The notes beneath the pieces are model-generated. The model was not told where the DNA came from. It searched no databases and saw only the letters and a list, made by a program, of their open reading frames with translations. The position numbers and the translations under genes are program-made. This document shows positions 1 to 5,890 of a stretch of DNA of 5,917 bases, in pieces; positions within the stretch are counted from its first letter, which is position 1; every line of letters begins with the position of its first letter. Source of the stretch: JAYWAM01 sp043782425 (lineage in GTDB: Bacteria > Pseudomonadota > Gammaproteobacteria > Burkholderiales > Usitatibacteraceae); assembly GCA_043782425.1 (NCBI GenBank), contig JAYWAM010000150.1:1-5917 (forward strand), written 5' to 3'.

Positions 1-144
1 CAATAAGGAACCCCTGAACAAGTGTCTTCCCCGCGAAAGCGGGGATCCATTTTCTCTTAACATGGATTCCCGCTGCTGCTTGCCCTCGAATGTTTGTGCG
101 GGGGCGGGAATGACAAGATTGGACTTGTTCAGAGGTTTCCTAAC
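1..144. repeat. MITE-like dispersed repeat with terminal inverted repeats, directly upstream of purB
   Basis: The ends form an inverted repeat: 4-23 pairs with 123-142 at 17 of 20 positions, including an unbroken CTGAACAAGT / ACTTGTTCAG block (14-23 and 123-132). Between them lie a perfect CCCCGC-GAAA-GCGGGG hairpin (29-44) and a second inverted pair, ATTCCCGC (66-73) with GCGGGAAT (104-111). The element is short and has no room for a transposase, so if mobile it would be non-autonomous. Palindromes of the GTCATTCCCGCG type are a common dispersed repeat in beta- and gammaproteobacteria, and the ATTCCC...GGGAAT core recalls neisserial dRS3, although the loop here is longer. The left flank is outside the window, so no target duplication can be checked. 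Its right end lies 18 bases from the chosen purB start, so it probably contains or borders the purB promoter. Confidence 0.72.
29..44. repeat. GC-rich hairpin with GAAA tetraloop inside the repeat
   Basis: CCCCGC, GAAA, GCGGGG: a perfect 6-bp all-GC stem closed by a GNRA-type loop. It is followed by GGATCCAT, which pairs imperfectly with ATGGATTCC at 62-70, so the structure can extend. No T-run follows on either strand, so it does not look like a classic intrinsic terminator; it reads as the core palindrome of the dispersed repeat. Confidence 0.7.
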
Positions 145-162
145 TCAGACGAGACGCTATTC

Positions 163-1548
163 GTGCCCAATTCACTTCCGCTTTCTGCACTCACGGCCCT
201 TTCCCCGCTCGACGGGCGTTATGAAAAAAAGGCCGCCGCGCTGCGCGAATTTTTCAGCGAGTATGCGTTGATTCGCTACCGCATTCATGTCGAGGTGGAG
301 TGGTTGATTTTGCTGGCGCTTGAGCCGGGAATCGCCGAGCTGGCGCCGTTCTCTAGCGCAACAACGCAGGCGTTGCGCGCGCGCATTGCGGCGTTTTCCG
401 TTAAAGATGGCGAGCGCGTCAAGGAAATCGAATCCAAAACCAATCACGATGTAAAAGCGGTCGAGTATTGGCTGCGCGAAACTTTCGCGGCTAACCCCGA
501 GATACAAAAAACCGGTGAGTTCATTCATTTCGCCTGCACCTCGGAGGACATCAACAACCTGTCGCATGGTTTGATGCTCAATGCGGCGCGCGAGCAGGTA
601 TTGCTTCCTGCCCTGGACACCACAATAGAGCGCTTGACGGGGATTGCTCACGCGCAGGCTGATTTACCGATGCTATCGCGCACCCACGGGCAACCGGCCA
701 CGCCGACCACGCTCGGCAAGGAAATGGCCAATGTCGTTTATCGCCTGCGCCGCGCCAGGATGCAGATTGCAGAAGTCGCGCTGCCCGGTAAGATCAATGG
801 TGCAGTCGGCAATTACAATGCCCACCTGGCTGCCTATCCGCAAATCGATTGGGAAGCGCTGGCGCAGCGCTTCGTCGAAAGCCTTGGCCTGAAATTTAAT
901 CCCTATACAACGCAGATTGAGCCGCATGACGGCATGGCCGAGTTGTTCGACGCCATCGCACGCGCCAATACCATCGCCATCGACCTCAACCGTGACCTGT
1001 GGGGTTATATTTCGCTGGGATATTTCAAACAGAAAGTGAATACGGGGGAAATTGGTTCTTCGACAATGCCGCACAAAGTTAACCCCATCGATTTTGAAAA
1101 CTCGGAAGGCAACCTCGGGCTCGCCAATGCACTGTTGCGCCACCTCGCCGAAAAACTTCCCATCTCGCGCTGGCAGCGCGACCTCAGCGATTCGACCGTG
1201 CTGCGCAACATGGGCGTGACCTTCGGCTATAGCGTGCTCGCCTACGATTCGTGTACGCGCGGGCTGGACAAACTTGAAGCGAATCCTGCGCGCCTGGCCG
1301 AAGATCTGGATGCCTGCTGGGAGGTGCTGGCCGAGCCGATTCAAACCGTGATGCGCCGCTATGCTGTGCCGAACGCTTACGAGCACTTGAAAGACCTCAC
1401 GCGCGGCAAGGGCGGTATTACCAAGGAGACCGTGCATGCGCTCATCCGGAACCTGACTATTCCTGAAGCGGAAAAAACCCGCCTGCTCGCCATGACGCCC
1501 GCGAGCTATTGTGGTAAAGCGGCGCAGCTTGCTAAACGCATTCACTAA
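163..1548 (+). CDS. purB: Adenylosuccinate lyase
   Basis: This cytosolic enzyme of purine synthesis releases fumarate twice: SAICAR to AICAR, and adenylosuccinate to AMP. It belongs to the fumarase/aspartase superfamily and works as a homotetramer. From the GTG at 163 the product is 461 residues, close to the 456 of E. coli PurB. Visible conserved blocks are SPLDGRY near the N-terminus, TNHDVKAVEY (about 93-102), TSEDINNLSH (126-135), SRTHGQPATP (172-181) holding the general-acid His at about 175, and GSSTMPHKVNP (298-308), the family signature loop with the catalytic Ser at about 299. The frame is open back to a TTG at 94, but those extra 23 residues are encoded by the upstream repeat and have no counterpart in E. 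coli PurB. GTG 163 gives a start four residues longer than E. coli, consistent with the four-residue offset at both catalytic residues. The ribosome site before it is weak (GAGACG, 151-156). No strong terminator follows the stop. Confidence 0.96.
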   Translation: MPNSLPLSALTALSPLDGRYEKKAAALREFFSEYALIRYRIHVEVEWLILLALEPGIAELAPFSSATTQALRARIAAFSVKDGERVKEIESKTNHDVKAVEYWLRETFAANPEIQKTGEFIHFACTSEDINNLSHGLMLNAAREQVLLPALDTTIERLTGIAHAQADLPMLSRTHGQPATPTTLGKEMANVVYRLRRARMQIAEVALPGKINGAVGNYNAHLAAYPQIDWEALAQRFVESLGLKFNPYTTQIEPHDGMAELFDAIARANTIAIDLNRDLWGYISLGYFKQKVNTGEIGSSTMPHKVNPIDFENSEGNLGLANALLRHLAEKLPISRWQRDLSDSTVLRNMGVTFGYSVLAYDSCTRGLDKLEANPARLAEDLDACWEVLAEPIQTVMRRYAVPNAYEHLKDLTRGKGGITKETVHALIRNLTIPEAEKTRLLAMTPASYCGKAAQLAKRIH

Positions 1549-1563
1549 CCTGTCATGCAACTG

Positions 1564-1579
1564 TGGCACACTGATTGCT
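1564..1579 (+). promoter_or_regulatory. Candidate sigma-54 (RpoN) -24/-12 promoter for the DUF3422 gene
   Basis: The sequence reads TGGCAC-ACTGA-TTGCT. This matches the established sigma-54 consensus TGGCACG-N4-TTGCW at every fixed base but one (A instead of G after TGGCAC). The invariant GG (1565-1566) and GC (1577-1578) are separated by exactly the canonical 10 bases. The predicted transcription start is near 1590, giving a leader of about 37 bases that contains the strong GGAGGAG. It lies in the purB-DUF3422 gap and points towards the DUF3422 gene. The bases just upstream fit the extended consensus poorly, and I recognise no activator or IHF site, which may lie inside the end of purB. Confidence 0.55.
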
Positions 1580-1602
1580 CCTAACAACAATAAACAATAC
1601 TC

Positions 1603-1609
1603 GGAGGAG
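1603..1609 (+). promoter_or_regulatory. Strong but distant Shine-Dalgarno sequence before the DUF3422 gene
   Basis: GGAGGAG is a near-perfect anti-16S match but ends 17 bases before the ATG at 1627, well beyond the usual 5-9. No in-frame start codon lies between them. The conserved HPLR...NEIHARP opening of the family begins only six codons after ATG 1627, so the start itself looks right. A weaker AGAAAAG at 1615-1621 is at normal spacing and may serve instead. Confidence 0.5.
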
Positions 1610-1626
1610 TCACTAGAAAAGCAACT

Positions 1627-2910
1627 ATGCAACTACCAGAGAATCATCCGCTACGCTACGTTTTAAACAACGAGATACACGCCCGCCCGCCGGAAGAATT
1701 CACTGCACCGGCGCAGATTTCTTATCTCGCCCTTATCTATCCGCCAAGCGAGAATGAGAACGCCTTTAGCGATCTGGAGAAATTGTGTGAAATGGCGGGC
1801 ATACACCCGCCGCGCCCCGAGACGAGTCATTTCCGCACGGAAATGGGGCAGATTTTTCTCAAGTGGGAACGGCATACCGAATTTGTCACCTACACTTTCT
1901 CTCGCCAAGCTGCTTTCGATTCGCCCTTTGAAAAACCGGTGATTGCGCAAGTCCCGAAAGACTGGCTTGCCGGTGTTCGAGGTCAAGTCCTGGTGGCCAC
2001 GCATCTTGCGATTCGCGATCACAGACTTTTTATTCCCGACCTGAAAGATGTCGCCAAAGATTTTTCCGACAACTATCTGGTCGGCGCCAAGGTGGGGGGC
2101 GGGAAAGCAATAGCCTTGACCGATTTTCGTATTCACGAGAACGGCTTCAGCCGCATGCTGTTGATGGACATTCAGCTCGGCAAGCGTCAATGCGGACGCA
2201 CCATTCAGCGCCTGGTGGAAATCGAGACCTATCGCATGATGGCTTTGATCGCCCTGCCGGTTGCGCGCGAAGCCAGCGCCATGCTGTCAAACTCCGAGCA
2301 AGAGCTGGCAGCCATTACCTCTTCCCTGGCAAGCGTCGGCCCCGAGCAAGAGCCGGAGCTGCTCTACAAGCTGTCTCGCCTGGCTGCCAGCGTTGAGAAT
2401 AAGGTCGCCACAACGAGCTTTCGCTTTGGCGCTGCGCGCGCCTACTACGCCTTGGTGAAGCGACGTATTGCGGAATTGCGTGAAGAGCGCTTGGTAGGCG
2501 TACAAACCGTGGAAGAATTCATGGAACGCCGCCTCGCGCCCGCGATGAATACCTGCGAATCCATCGCGCTGCGGCTGTTCGATCTTTCCGAGCGCATCGC
2601 GCGCGCCAGCGATCTGCTGCGCACGCGCGTCGATATTGAACGCGAGCAACAGAATCTGGCGTTACTCGCTTCCATGGACCGACGCGCAAAATTGCAACTG
2701 CGACTCCAGCAGACTGTGGAAGGGCTATCGGTCGCCGCCATTACTTATTACGTGGTGGGCTTGATCGGCTATCTGGTCAAGGCAGTGGCTTCCCTGGGCG
2801 TAGCGGTGCATGCGGAATTGCTGACCGGCGCCTCTATCCCGATTGTAGCCTTGGGCGTCTGGTGGGGCGTGCGGCGCTTGCGAAAAAAAATAACCGCTCA
2901 CCCTACTTGA
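1627..2910 (+). CDS. DUF3422 family membrane-anchored protein
   Basis: I recognise this 427-residue protein as DUF3422 (COG4949-type uncharacterised membrane-anchored proteins), mainly from the opening HPLR..LNNEIHARPPE (7-23) and from the overall layout. The N-terminal half (about 1-215) is a soluble alpha/beta-like region with GAKVGGGKAIALTDFRIH (153-170) and RTIQRLVEIETYRMMAL (191-207). Residues 220-365 are charged and helical, probably coiled coil. Two hydrophobic segments follow (about 367-391 and 399-415), ending in a basic tail RRLRKK. There is no signal peptide, so the bulk of the protein probably sits in the cytoplasm on a C-terminal hairpin anchor. No biochemical role is established for the family. 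The gene lies 78 bases after purB with its own likely sigma-54 promoter, so it may be transcribed separately as well as by readthrough. Nothing indicates truncation. Confidence 0.9.
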   Translation: MQLPENHPLRYVLNNEIHARPPEEFTAPAQISYLALIYPPSENENAFSDLEKLCEMAGIHPPRPETSHFRTEMGQIFLKWERHTEFVTYTFSRQAAFDSPFEKPVIAQVPKDWLAGVRGQVLVATHLAIRDHRLFIPDLKDVAKDFSDNYLVGAKVGGGKAIALTDFRIHENGFSRMLLMDIQLGKRQCGRTIQRLVEIETYRMMALIALPVAREASAMLSNSEQELAAITSSLASVGPEQEPELLYKLSRLAASVENKVATTSFRFGAARAYYALVKRRIAELREERLVGVQTVEEFMERRLAPAMNTCESIALRLFDLSERIARASDLLRTRVDIEREQQNLALLASMDRRAKLQLRLQQTVEGLSVAAITYYVVGLIGYLVKAVASLGVAVHAELLTGASIPIVALGVWWGVRRLRKKITAHPT

Positions 2911-2919
2911 CTGATGATC

Positions 2920-2975
2920 TCGTCGTCCCAGTCCCCGATTAAAGCATTCGAGGACAGGCTGCGGCTGGGACCCAG
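2920..2975. repeat. Dispersed GTCCCAG/CTGGGAC palindromic repeat
   Basis: The unit opens with CGTCGTCCCAG and closes with GGCTGGGACCCAG. GTCCCAG (2925-2931) pairs with CTGGGAC (2965-2971), and inside it GTCCCCG (2931-2937) pairs with CGAGGAC (2949-2955) with one mismatch. The same opening and closing, in the same orientation but with a much shorter centre, recur at 5891-5917. It starts about ten bases after the DUF3422 stop codon, so its transcript could fold and protect or end that mRNA, as REP-type elements do, but no T-run follows. Confidence 0.62.
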
Positions 2976-2980
2976 TAGGT

Positions 2981-3150
2981 GTAGGATGGGTTGAGCGCAG
3001 CGATACCCATCGCCTGCATGCGCCCATGACACGCCGCAACCGCCTCGCCAACGTCAGTTGCCACCCTTGATCTCGCCGAAAGAATAGGCAGGAGACGCAG
3101 AGCGGGAGGGGAGGTGATTGATGGGTATCGCTACGCTCAACCCATCCTAC
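2981..3150. repeat. 170-base element with 31-base terminal inverted repeats
   Basis: The left arm 2981-3011 (GTAGGATGGGTTGAGCG...) is the reverse complement of the right arm 3120-3150 at 30 of 31 positions; the single difference is CGCAGCG against CGTAGCG. Each arm can also fold on itself through GATGGGT/ACCCATC. The 108 bases between the arms hold no convincing gene. This GTAGGATGGGTTGAGCG... sequence is, from general knowledge, a very widespread bacterial repeat often mistranslated as GWVERSDTH in spurious proteins. The size and inverted ends suggest a MITE-like or REP-like element; no obvious target duplication flanks it. Confidence 0.8.
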
Positions 3151-3171
3151 GCGAGCTGTCACCCCTCACTT

Positions 3172-3222
3172 GCAGTCCGCTGCATCGGACTGCCGCTTCG
3201 CAGGCAGTCGGCATGCCGACTG
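3172..3222. repeat. Cluster of overlapping palindromes
   Basis: Three hairpins share bases and could exclude one another. GCAGTCCG/CGGACTGC is an 8-bp perfect stem (3172-3193, loop CTGCAT). CTGCC/GGCAG joins 3190-3194 to 3203-3207. CAGTCGGCATGCCGACTG (3205-3222) is a perfect 18-base palindrome. The CAGTCNG and CNGACTG units alternate, so the segment looks like a duplicated small palindromic repeat. It lies between convergent genes, where a role in ending or protecting transcripts from either side is possible but unproven. No T-run follows on either strand. Confidence 0.6.
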
Positions 3223-3243
3223 AAACCCCTGCAAAGCCCCTAA

Positions 3244-3270
3244 CCCTCTCCCCTAAAAACGGGGAGAGGG
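3244..3270. terminator. Perfect 10-bp hairpin between convergent genes (possible terminator or dispersed repeat)
   Basis: CCCTCTCCCC (3244-3253) and GGGGAGAGGG (3261-3270) form a perfect stem with a 7-base loop TAAAAAC. It lies 37 bases beyond the pbpC stop codon and some 330 bases beyond the DUF3422 stop. The stem is strong enough to pause polymerase, but neither strand has a following run of T, so it is not a textbook Rho-independent terminator. CCCTCTCCCC...GGGGAGAGGG is also a common dispersed bacterial repeat, which is an equally good reading. Confidence 0.45.
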
Positions 3271-3307
3271 GATGACTTACTTGCTTGAAGCGGAAATGGA
3301 ATTAGGG

Positions 3308-5848
3308 CTACTGAACTAAGGCTCGCGCCTTGTCGAAGGGACGTGGTGCAGAAAACTCCACTCGTGCATATCGTCCGCGTTCATCTACTGCAGTCAAGGC
3401 ATAGCGCCCTTCCTGCGCGAGATTGACAATCAACGCTTTGCTGGCGGGCTGCGTCGCCAATATTTGGCCATTCAAAAGCCAGTAAATATTGCTGCCCTGC
3501 GCCGCGCCGATAATGCTCACCGGAACGGAAGCGATACTGGTTCTATCACTGTGCTTGCTCCGCTGTTTGTCGTTTTGCTGCGACGTGTGCATTGCGGCGG
3601 TGCGTATGACACTGCCGTTTTCGATGCCGCGAATCACCAAGCCTTGTGCACTTTGCGCGCCTGCGGACGCGGCGCTGCAACCTGCCCGCCAGTCGGGCGG
3701 TCGCGCTTTGCTCAGGATATCTGCTGTCAACCACGCTTCGAGATGCGCCGGCCAGCGGGCAATTTCGAGTTCTTCTGTTTGTACGCCTGGCGTGGTCTGG
3801 CAGAGTGGCGATACGCGCTTGCCGCTCATCGATTCAACCAGCACCACCTCGCGCAGGCTGCCGCTGCGTGCGCGGTCCGGCAGCGTAGGTGGTGCAGATT
3901 GATTGAGGGTCCACGCCTGACGGGTGGTGTGGCAAAGTGCTTGGGGGGTGGAATCGGCGCGCAGACCCAGCGGCCAGCAAATGGCCTGAGGCGCGACGCT
4001 TGCAGGTTGCGGCGTGCGCTGTAGGAGGGCCAGCGGCAGGATGGCGGCAATGTCCTTCGCCAGCGGGGCCGCGCTATTGGCGCCGAAGAAGCCGGGGTTG
4101 GGTGTGCCGTCCGGGCGGCCGATCCAGATGCCGAGTGTGTAACGATCTGTCACACCGATGGCCCAGGCGTCGCGAAAGCCGAAACTGGTGCCGGTTTTCC
4201 ACGCCAGAGCGGCGCGTGATCCGCCCTCGTCAAATGGCCGCTCCGGGCGGCCCCCGGCTTCCAGAATGTCGCGGATGATCCATGCGGCGCCTTCGCTCAT
4301 AAGACGCGCCTCGAGAATAGGCGTGTCGCTCGTCAAGCGCGGTTTGCCGGCCATGCCGCCCGCCGCGAAGGCGCGGTATGCGCCGACCAGTTCCTCCAGA
4401 GTGGTTCCGCCGCCGCCTAAAATCAGACTGAGATTAGGCGCAGCGCCTTGATCCATGCGCAGTTTCAAACCTCCGGCGCGTAAGGAACTAGCGAAACGCG
4501 CCGAGCCGTAACGCTCAAGCAGATCAACCGCCGGGACATTCAACGAGCGCTGCAATGCTTCGGATACGCTCACCGCGCCGGAGAATGCCGCCTGGAAATT
4601 GCCCGGTGCGTAGCCGCCGAAACTCTGTGGCGCATCGACCATCAGGCTTTCGGAATGGATCAGACCATCATCCAATGCCAGGCCGTACAAGAATGGTTTG
4701 AGCGCCGAACCGGGGGAGCGCACCGCGCGCGTCATATCGACATGGGCGGCGCGCTCGTCGTCGCTGAAGTCTGCCGATCCCACATAGGCGCGAATAGCGA
4801 GCGTATCGTTTTCCATCACAATCGCCGCCATGGAAACTTTTGGCGGCAACGAGCGGACGCGGTCTTGCAGCATGGCTTCGATGCGCGCTTGCAGCTCGAT
4901 ATCGATGGTGGAGTGGATGACGCCATTTGCGCCCTTATCCGGGTTGCCGCTGCGCGCGTCGCTGTGTGCATCAAGGCGCACCGCGTCGCTTGCCTTGTAG
5001 GCGCTTTTCAATCGTTGCGCGGCTAACGGCGCCACCCACCCCGCGCTGACATTGCGCAACGGCTGTGCAATGACGCGCTCGATTTTCGCATCGGCCGCCA
5101 GCTCTGCGCTCCAGCGGTGCAACGTGACCATGCGATCCAGTATCTTGTCGCGCGCCGCCTGGGCGCGCGCTGCTTGGGTGTCGGGGCGAAGCCTGGTGGG
5201 AGATTGCGGCAAAGCGGCCAACATCGCCGCCTCGGCGCGGGTGAGAGATTTCGCCGACTTGCCCAGATAGGTGCGCGACGCCATTTCCACGCCTTCGACA
5301 ATTCCGCCCATCGGCGCGTGATTCAGGTAAAGGGTGAGAATTTCGCGCTTCGACAGGTGCGCTTCGAGTTGCAACGCACGCAGAATCTGGCGCACTTTCG
5401 CCGACACTGTGCGTTCGGCGGGGCCATCCAGAATTCGCGCCACTTGCATCGTGAGCGTCGAACCGCCCGAGACAATGCGGCCATTGCTCACCCACTGCCA
5501 CAGCCCGCGCACCAGGGAAAGCGGATTGACTCCCACATGATGAAAGAAATACTGATCTTCATAGCCAATGAGCGCATCCAGATAATGTGGCGACACGTCA
5601 TCGGGCGTAATGCGATAGCGCCACACGCCATCCGCCGCGGGAAAAGCGCGCAGCGGCGTGCCGTCAGAGGCGACAACGACAACGCCATCGCCTTCATCGG
5701 GAACAGGGATGGGATAAAAGCGGTCAAGCAAGACAAGAGTGATTGACATCAAAAAGCCCAACGCCAATAAAACCCTGGTTGCGCGCTTGAAGCGCAGCAC
5801 TTTTTGGGCTAAGCCGCTGACCACCCCACCTCTCAATCTTAATTCCAT
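3308..5848 (-). CDS. pbpC: Penicillin-binding protein 1C (bifunctional glycosyltransferase/transpeptidase)
   Basis: This inner-membrane enzyme acts in the periplasm, polymerising lipid II into glycan strands and cross-linking the peptides. The 846 residues run in the order of E. coli PbpC (770). A basic N-terminus and single membrane anchor (about 25-42) come first. The GT51 domain (about 60-240) has YEDQYFFHHVGVNP with catalytic Glu97 and GGSTLTMQ (128-135). The transpeptidase domain (about 310-610) has SALK (Ser381 nucleophile, Lys384), SLN (435-437) and KTGT (551-554). A C-terminal PBP1C-type domain (about 733-832) contains WLLNG. All key residues are intact. The closest resemblance is to PbpC rather than PBP1A/1B, notably WRYxxTxxDVSPxYLxALIxYED and NLSLILGG. 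The start is uncertain: ATG 5848 has only a weak nearby ribosome site, while an in-frame GTG at 5824 follows GAGAGG closely. In E. coli the partner yfhM (alpha-2-macroglobulin-like) lies just upstream of pbpC; here only 69 bases upstream are visible, so it cannot be judged. Confidence 0.96.
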   Translation of the reverse strand: MELRLRGGVVSGLAQKVLRFKRATRVLLALGFLMSITLVLLDRFYPIPVPDEGDGVVVVASDGTPLRAFPAADGVWRYRITPDDVSPHYLDALIGYEDQYFFHHVGVNPLSLVRGLWQWVSNGRIVSGGSTLTMQVARILDGPAERTVSAKVRQILRALQLEAHLSKREILTLYLNHAPMGGIVEGVEMASRTYLGKSAKSLTRAEAAMLAALPQSPTRLRPDTQAARAQAARDKILDRMVTLHRWSAELAADAKIERVIAQPLRNVSAGWVAPLAAQRLKSAYKASDAVRLDAHSDARSGNPDKGANGVIHSTIDIELQARIEAMLQDRVRSLPPKVSMAAIVMENDTLAIRAYVGSADFSDDERAAHVDMTRAVRSPGSALKPFLYGLALDDGLIHSESLMVDAPQSFGGYAPGNFQAAFSGAVSVSEALQRSLNVPAVDLLERYGSARFASSLRAGGLKLRMDQGAAPNLSLILGGGGTTLEELVGAYRAFAAGGMAGKPRLTSDTPILEARLMSEGAAWIIRDILEAGGRPERPFDEGGSRAALAWKTGTSFGFRDAWAIGVTDRYTLGIWIGRPDGTPNPGFFGANSAAPLAKDIAAILPLALLQRTPQPASVAPQAICWPLGLRADSTPQALCHTTRQAWTLNQSAPPTLPDRARSGSLREVVLVESMSGKRVSPLCQTTPGVQTEELEIARWPAHLEAWLTADILSKARPPDWRAGCSAASAGAQSAQGLVIRGIENGSVIRTAAMHTSQQNDKQRSKHSDRTSIASVPVSIIGAAQGSNIYWLLNGQILATQPASKALIVNLAQEGRYALTAVDERGRYARVEFSAPRPFDKARALVQ

Positions 5849-5859
5849 TTCTCAACCAT
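5839..5859 (-). other. Possible six-codon leader reading frame overlapping the pbpC start
   Basis: On the minus strand an ATG at 5859-5857 opens a frame reading MVEKWN and ending in TAA at 5841-5839. The pbpC ATG at 5848 lies inside it in another frame. The strongest Shine-Dalgarno nearby, GAGGAGT, is 9 bases before this ATG but 20 before the pbpC ATG. Translation of the leader would end 8 bases past the pbpC ATG and 14 bases before the alternative GTG at 5824, so coupling is plausible. Such a short frame can also arise by chance. Confidence 0.3.
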
Positions 5860-5868
5860 TAAATAAGG

Positions 5869-5875
5869 ACTCCTC
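5869..5875 (-). promoter_or_regulatory. Strong Shine-Dalgarno sequence upstream of pbpC
   Basis: The minus strand reads GAGGAGT. It is well spaced (9 bases) for the short leader frame at 5859 and too far (20 bases) for the annotated pbpC ATG. It therefore decides between a leader-coupled start and a mis-set pbpC start. I see no convincing -35/-10 pair in the few bases left upstream. Confidence 0.45.
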
Positions 5876-5890
5876 AAAATCACAAATTTT

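Noticed and set aside
1..144. CRISPR array or riboswitch suggested by repeated GC-rich palindromes
   Set aside because: There is no regular repeat-spacer pattern, and the structure is explained by terminal and internal inverted repeats of a dispersed element.
119..147. Sigma-70 promoter for purB (TTGGAC with TAACTC at 16 bases)
   Set aside because: Both hexamers match the consensus poorly, so I do not list it as a feature although a promoter near here is likely.
94..162. TTG start giving a 484-residue PurB
   Set aside because: The added residues are encoded largely by the repeat, have no equivalent in E. coli PurB, and GTG 163 aligns far better with the known N-terminus.
62..271. ATG-initiated frame of 69 codons at the left edge
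   Set aside because: It starts in the MITE-like repeat and then overlaps the purB coding region in another frame, with no motif.
673..1632. Long open frame on the minus strand opposite purB (319 codons)
   Set aside because: It is antisense to the strongly conserved purB coding sequence and its translation shows no recognisable motif; high GC lengthens such shadow frames.
2725..3162. Minus-strand open frame whose product begins with VGWVERSDTHQ
   Set aside because: The frame is built from the 31-base inverted repeats and the neighbouring palindromic repeat and runs into the 3' end of the DUF3422 gene; the GWVERSDTH string is a known signature of mistranslated repeat.
5117..5746. Plus-strand open frame of 209 codons opposite pbpC
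   Set aside because: It is antisense to the conserved GT51 domain of pbpC and shows no family features.
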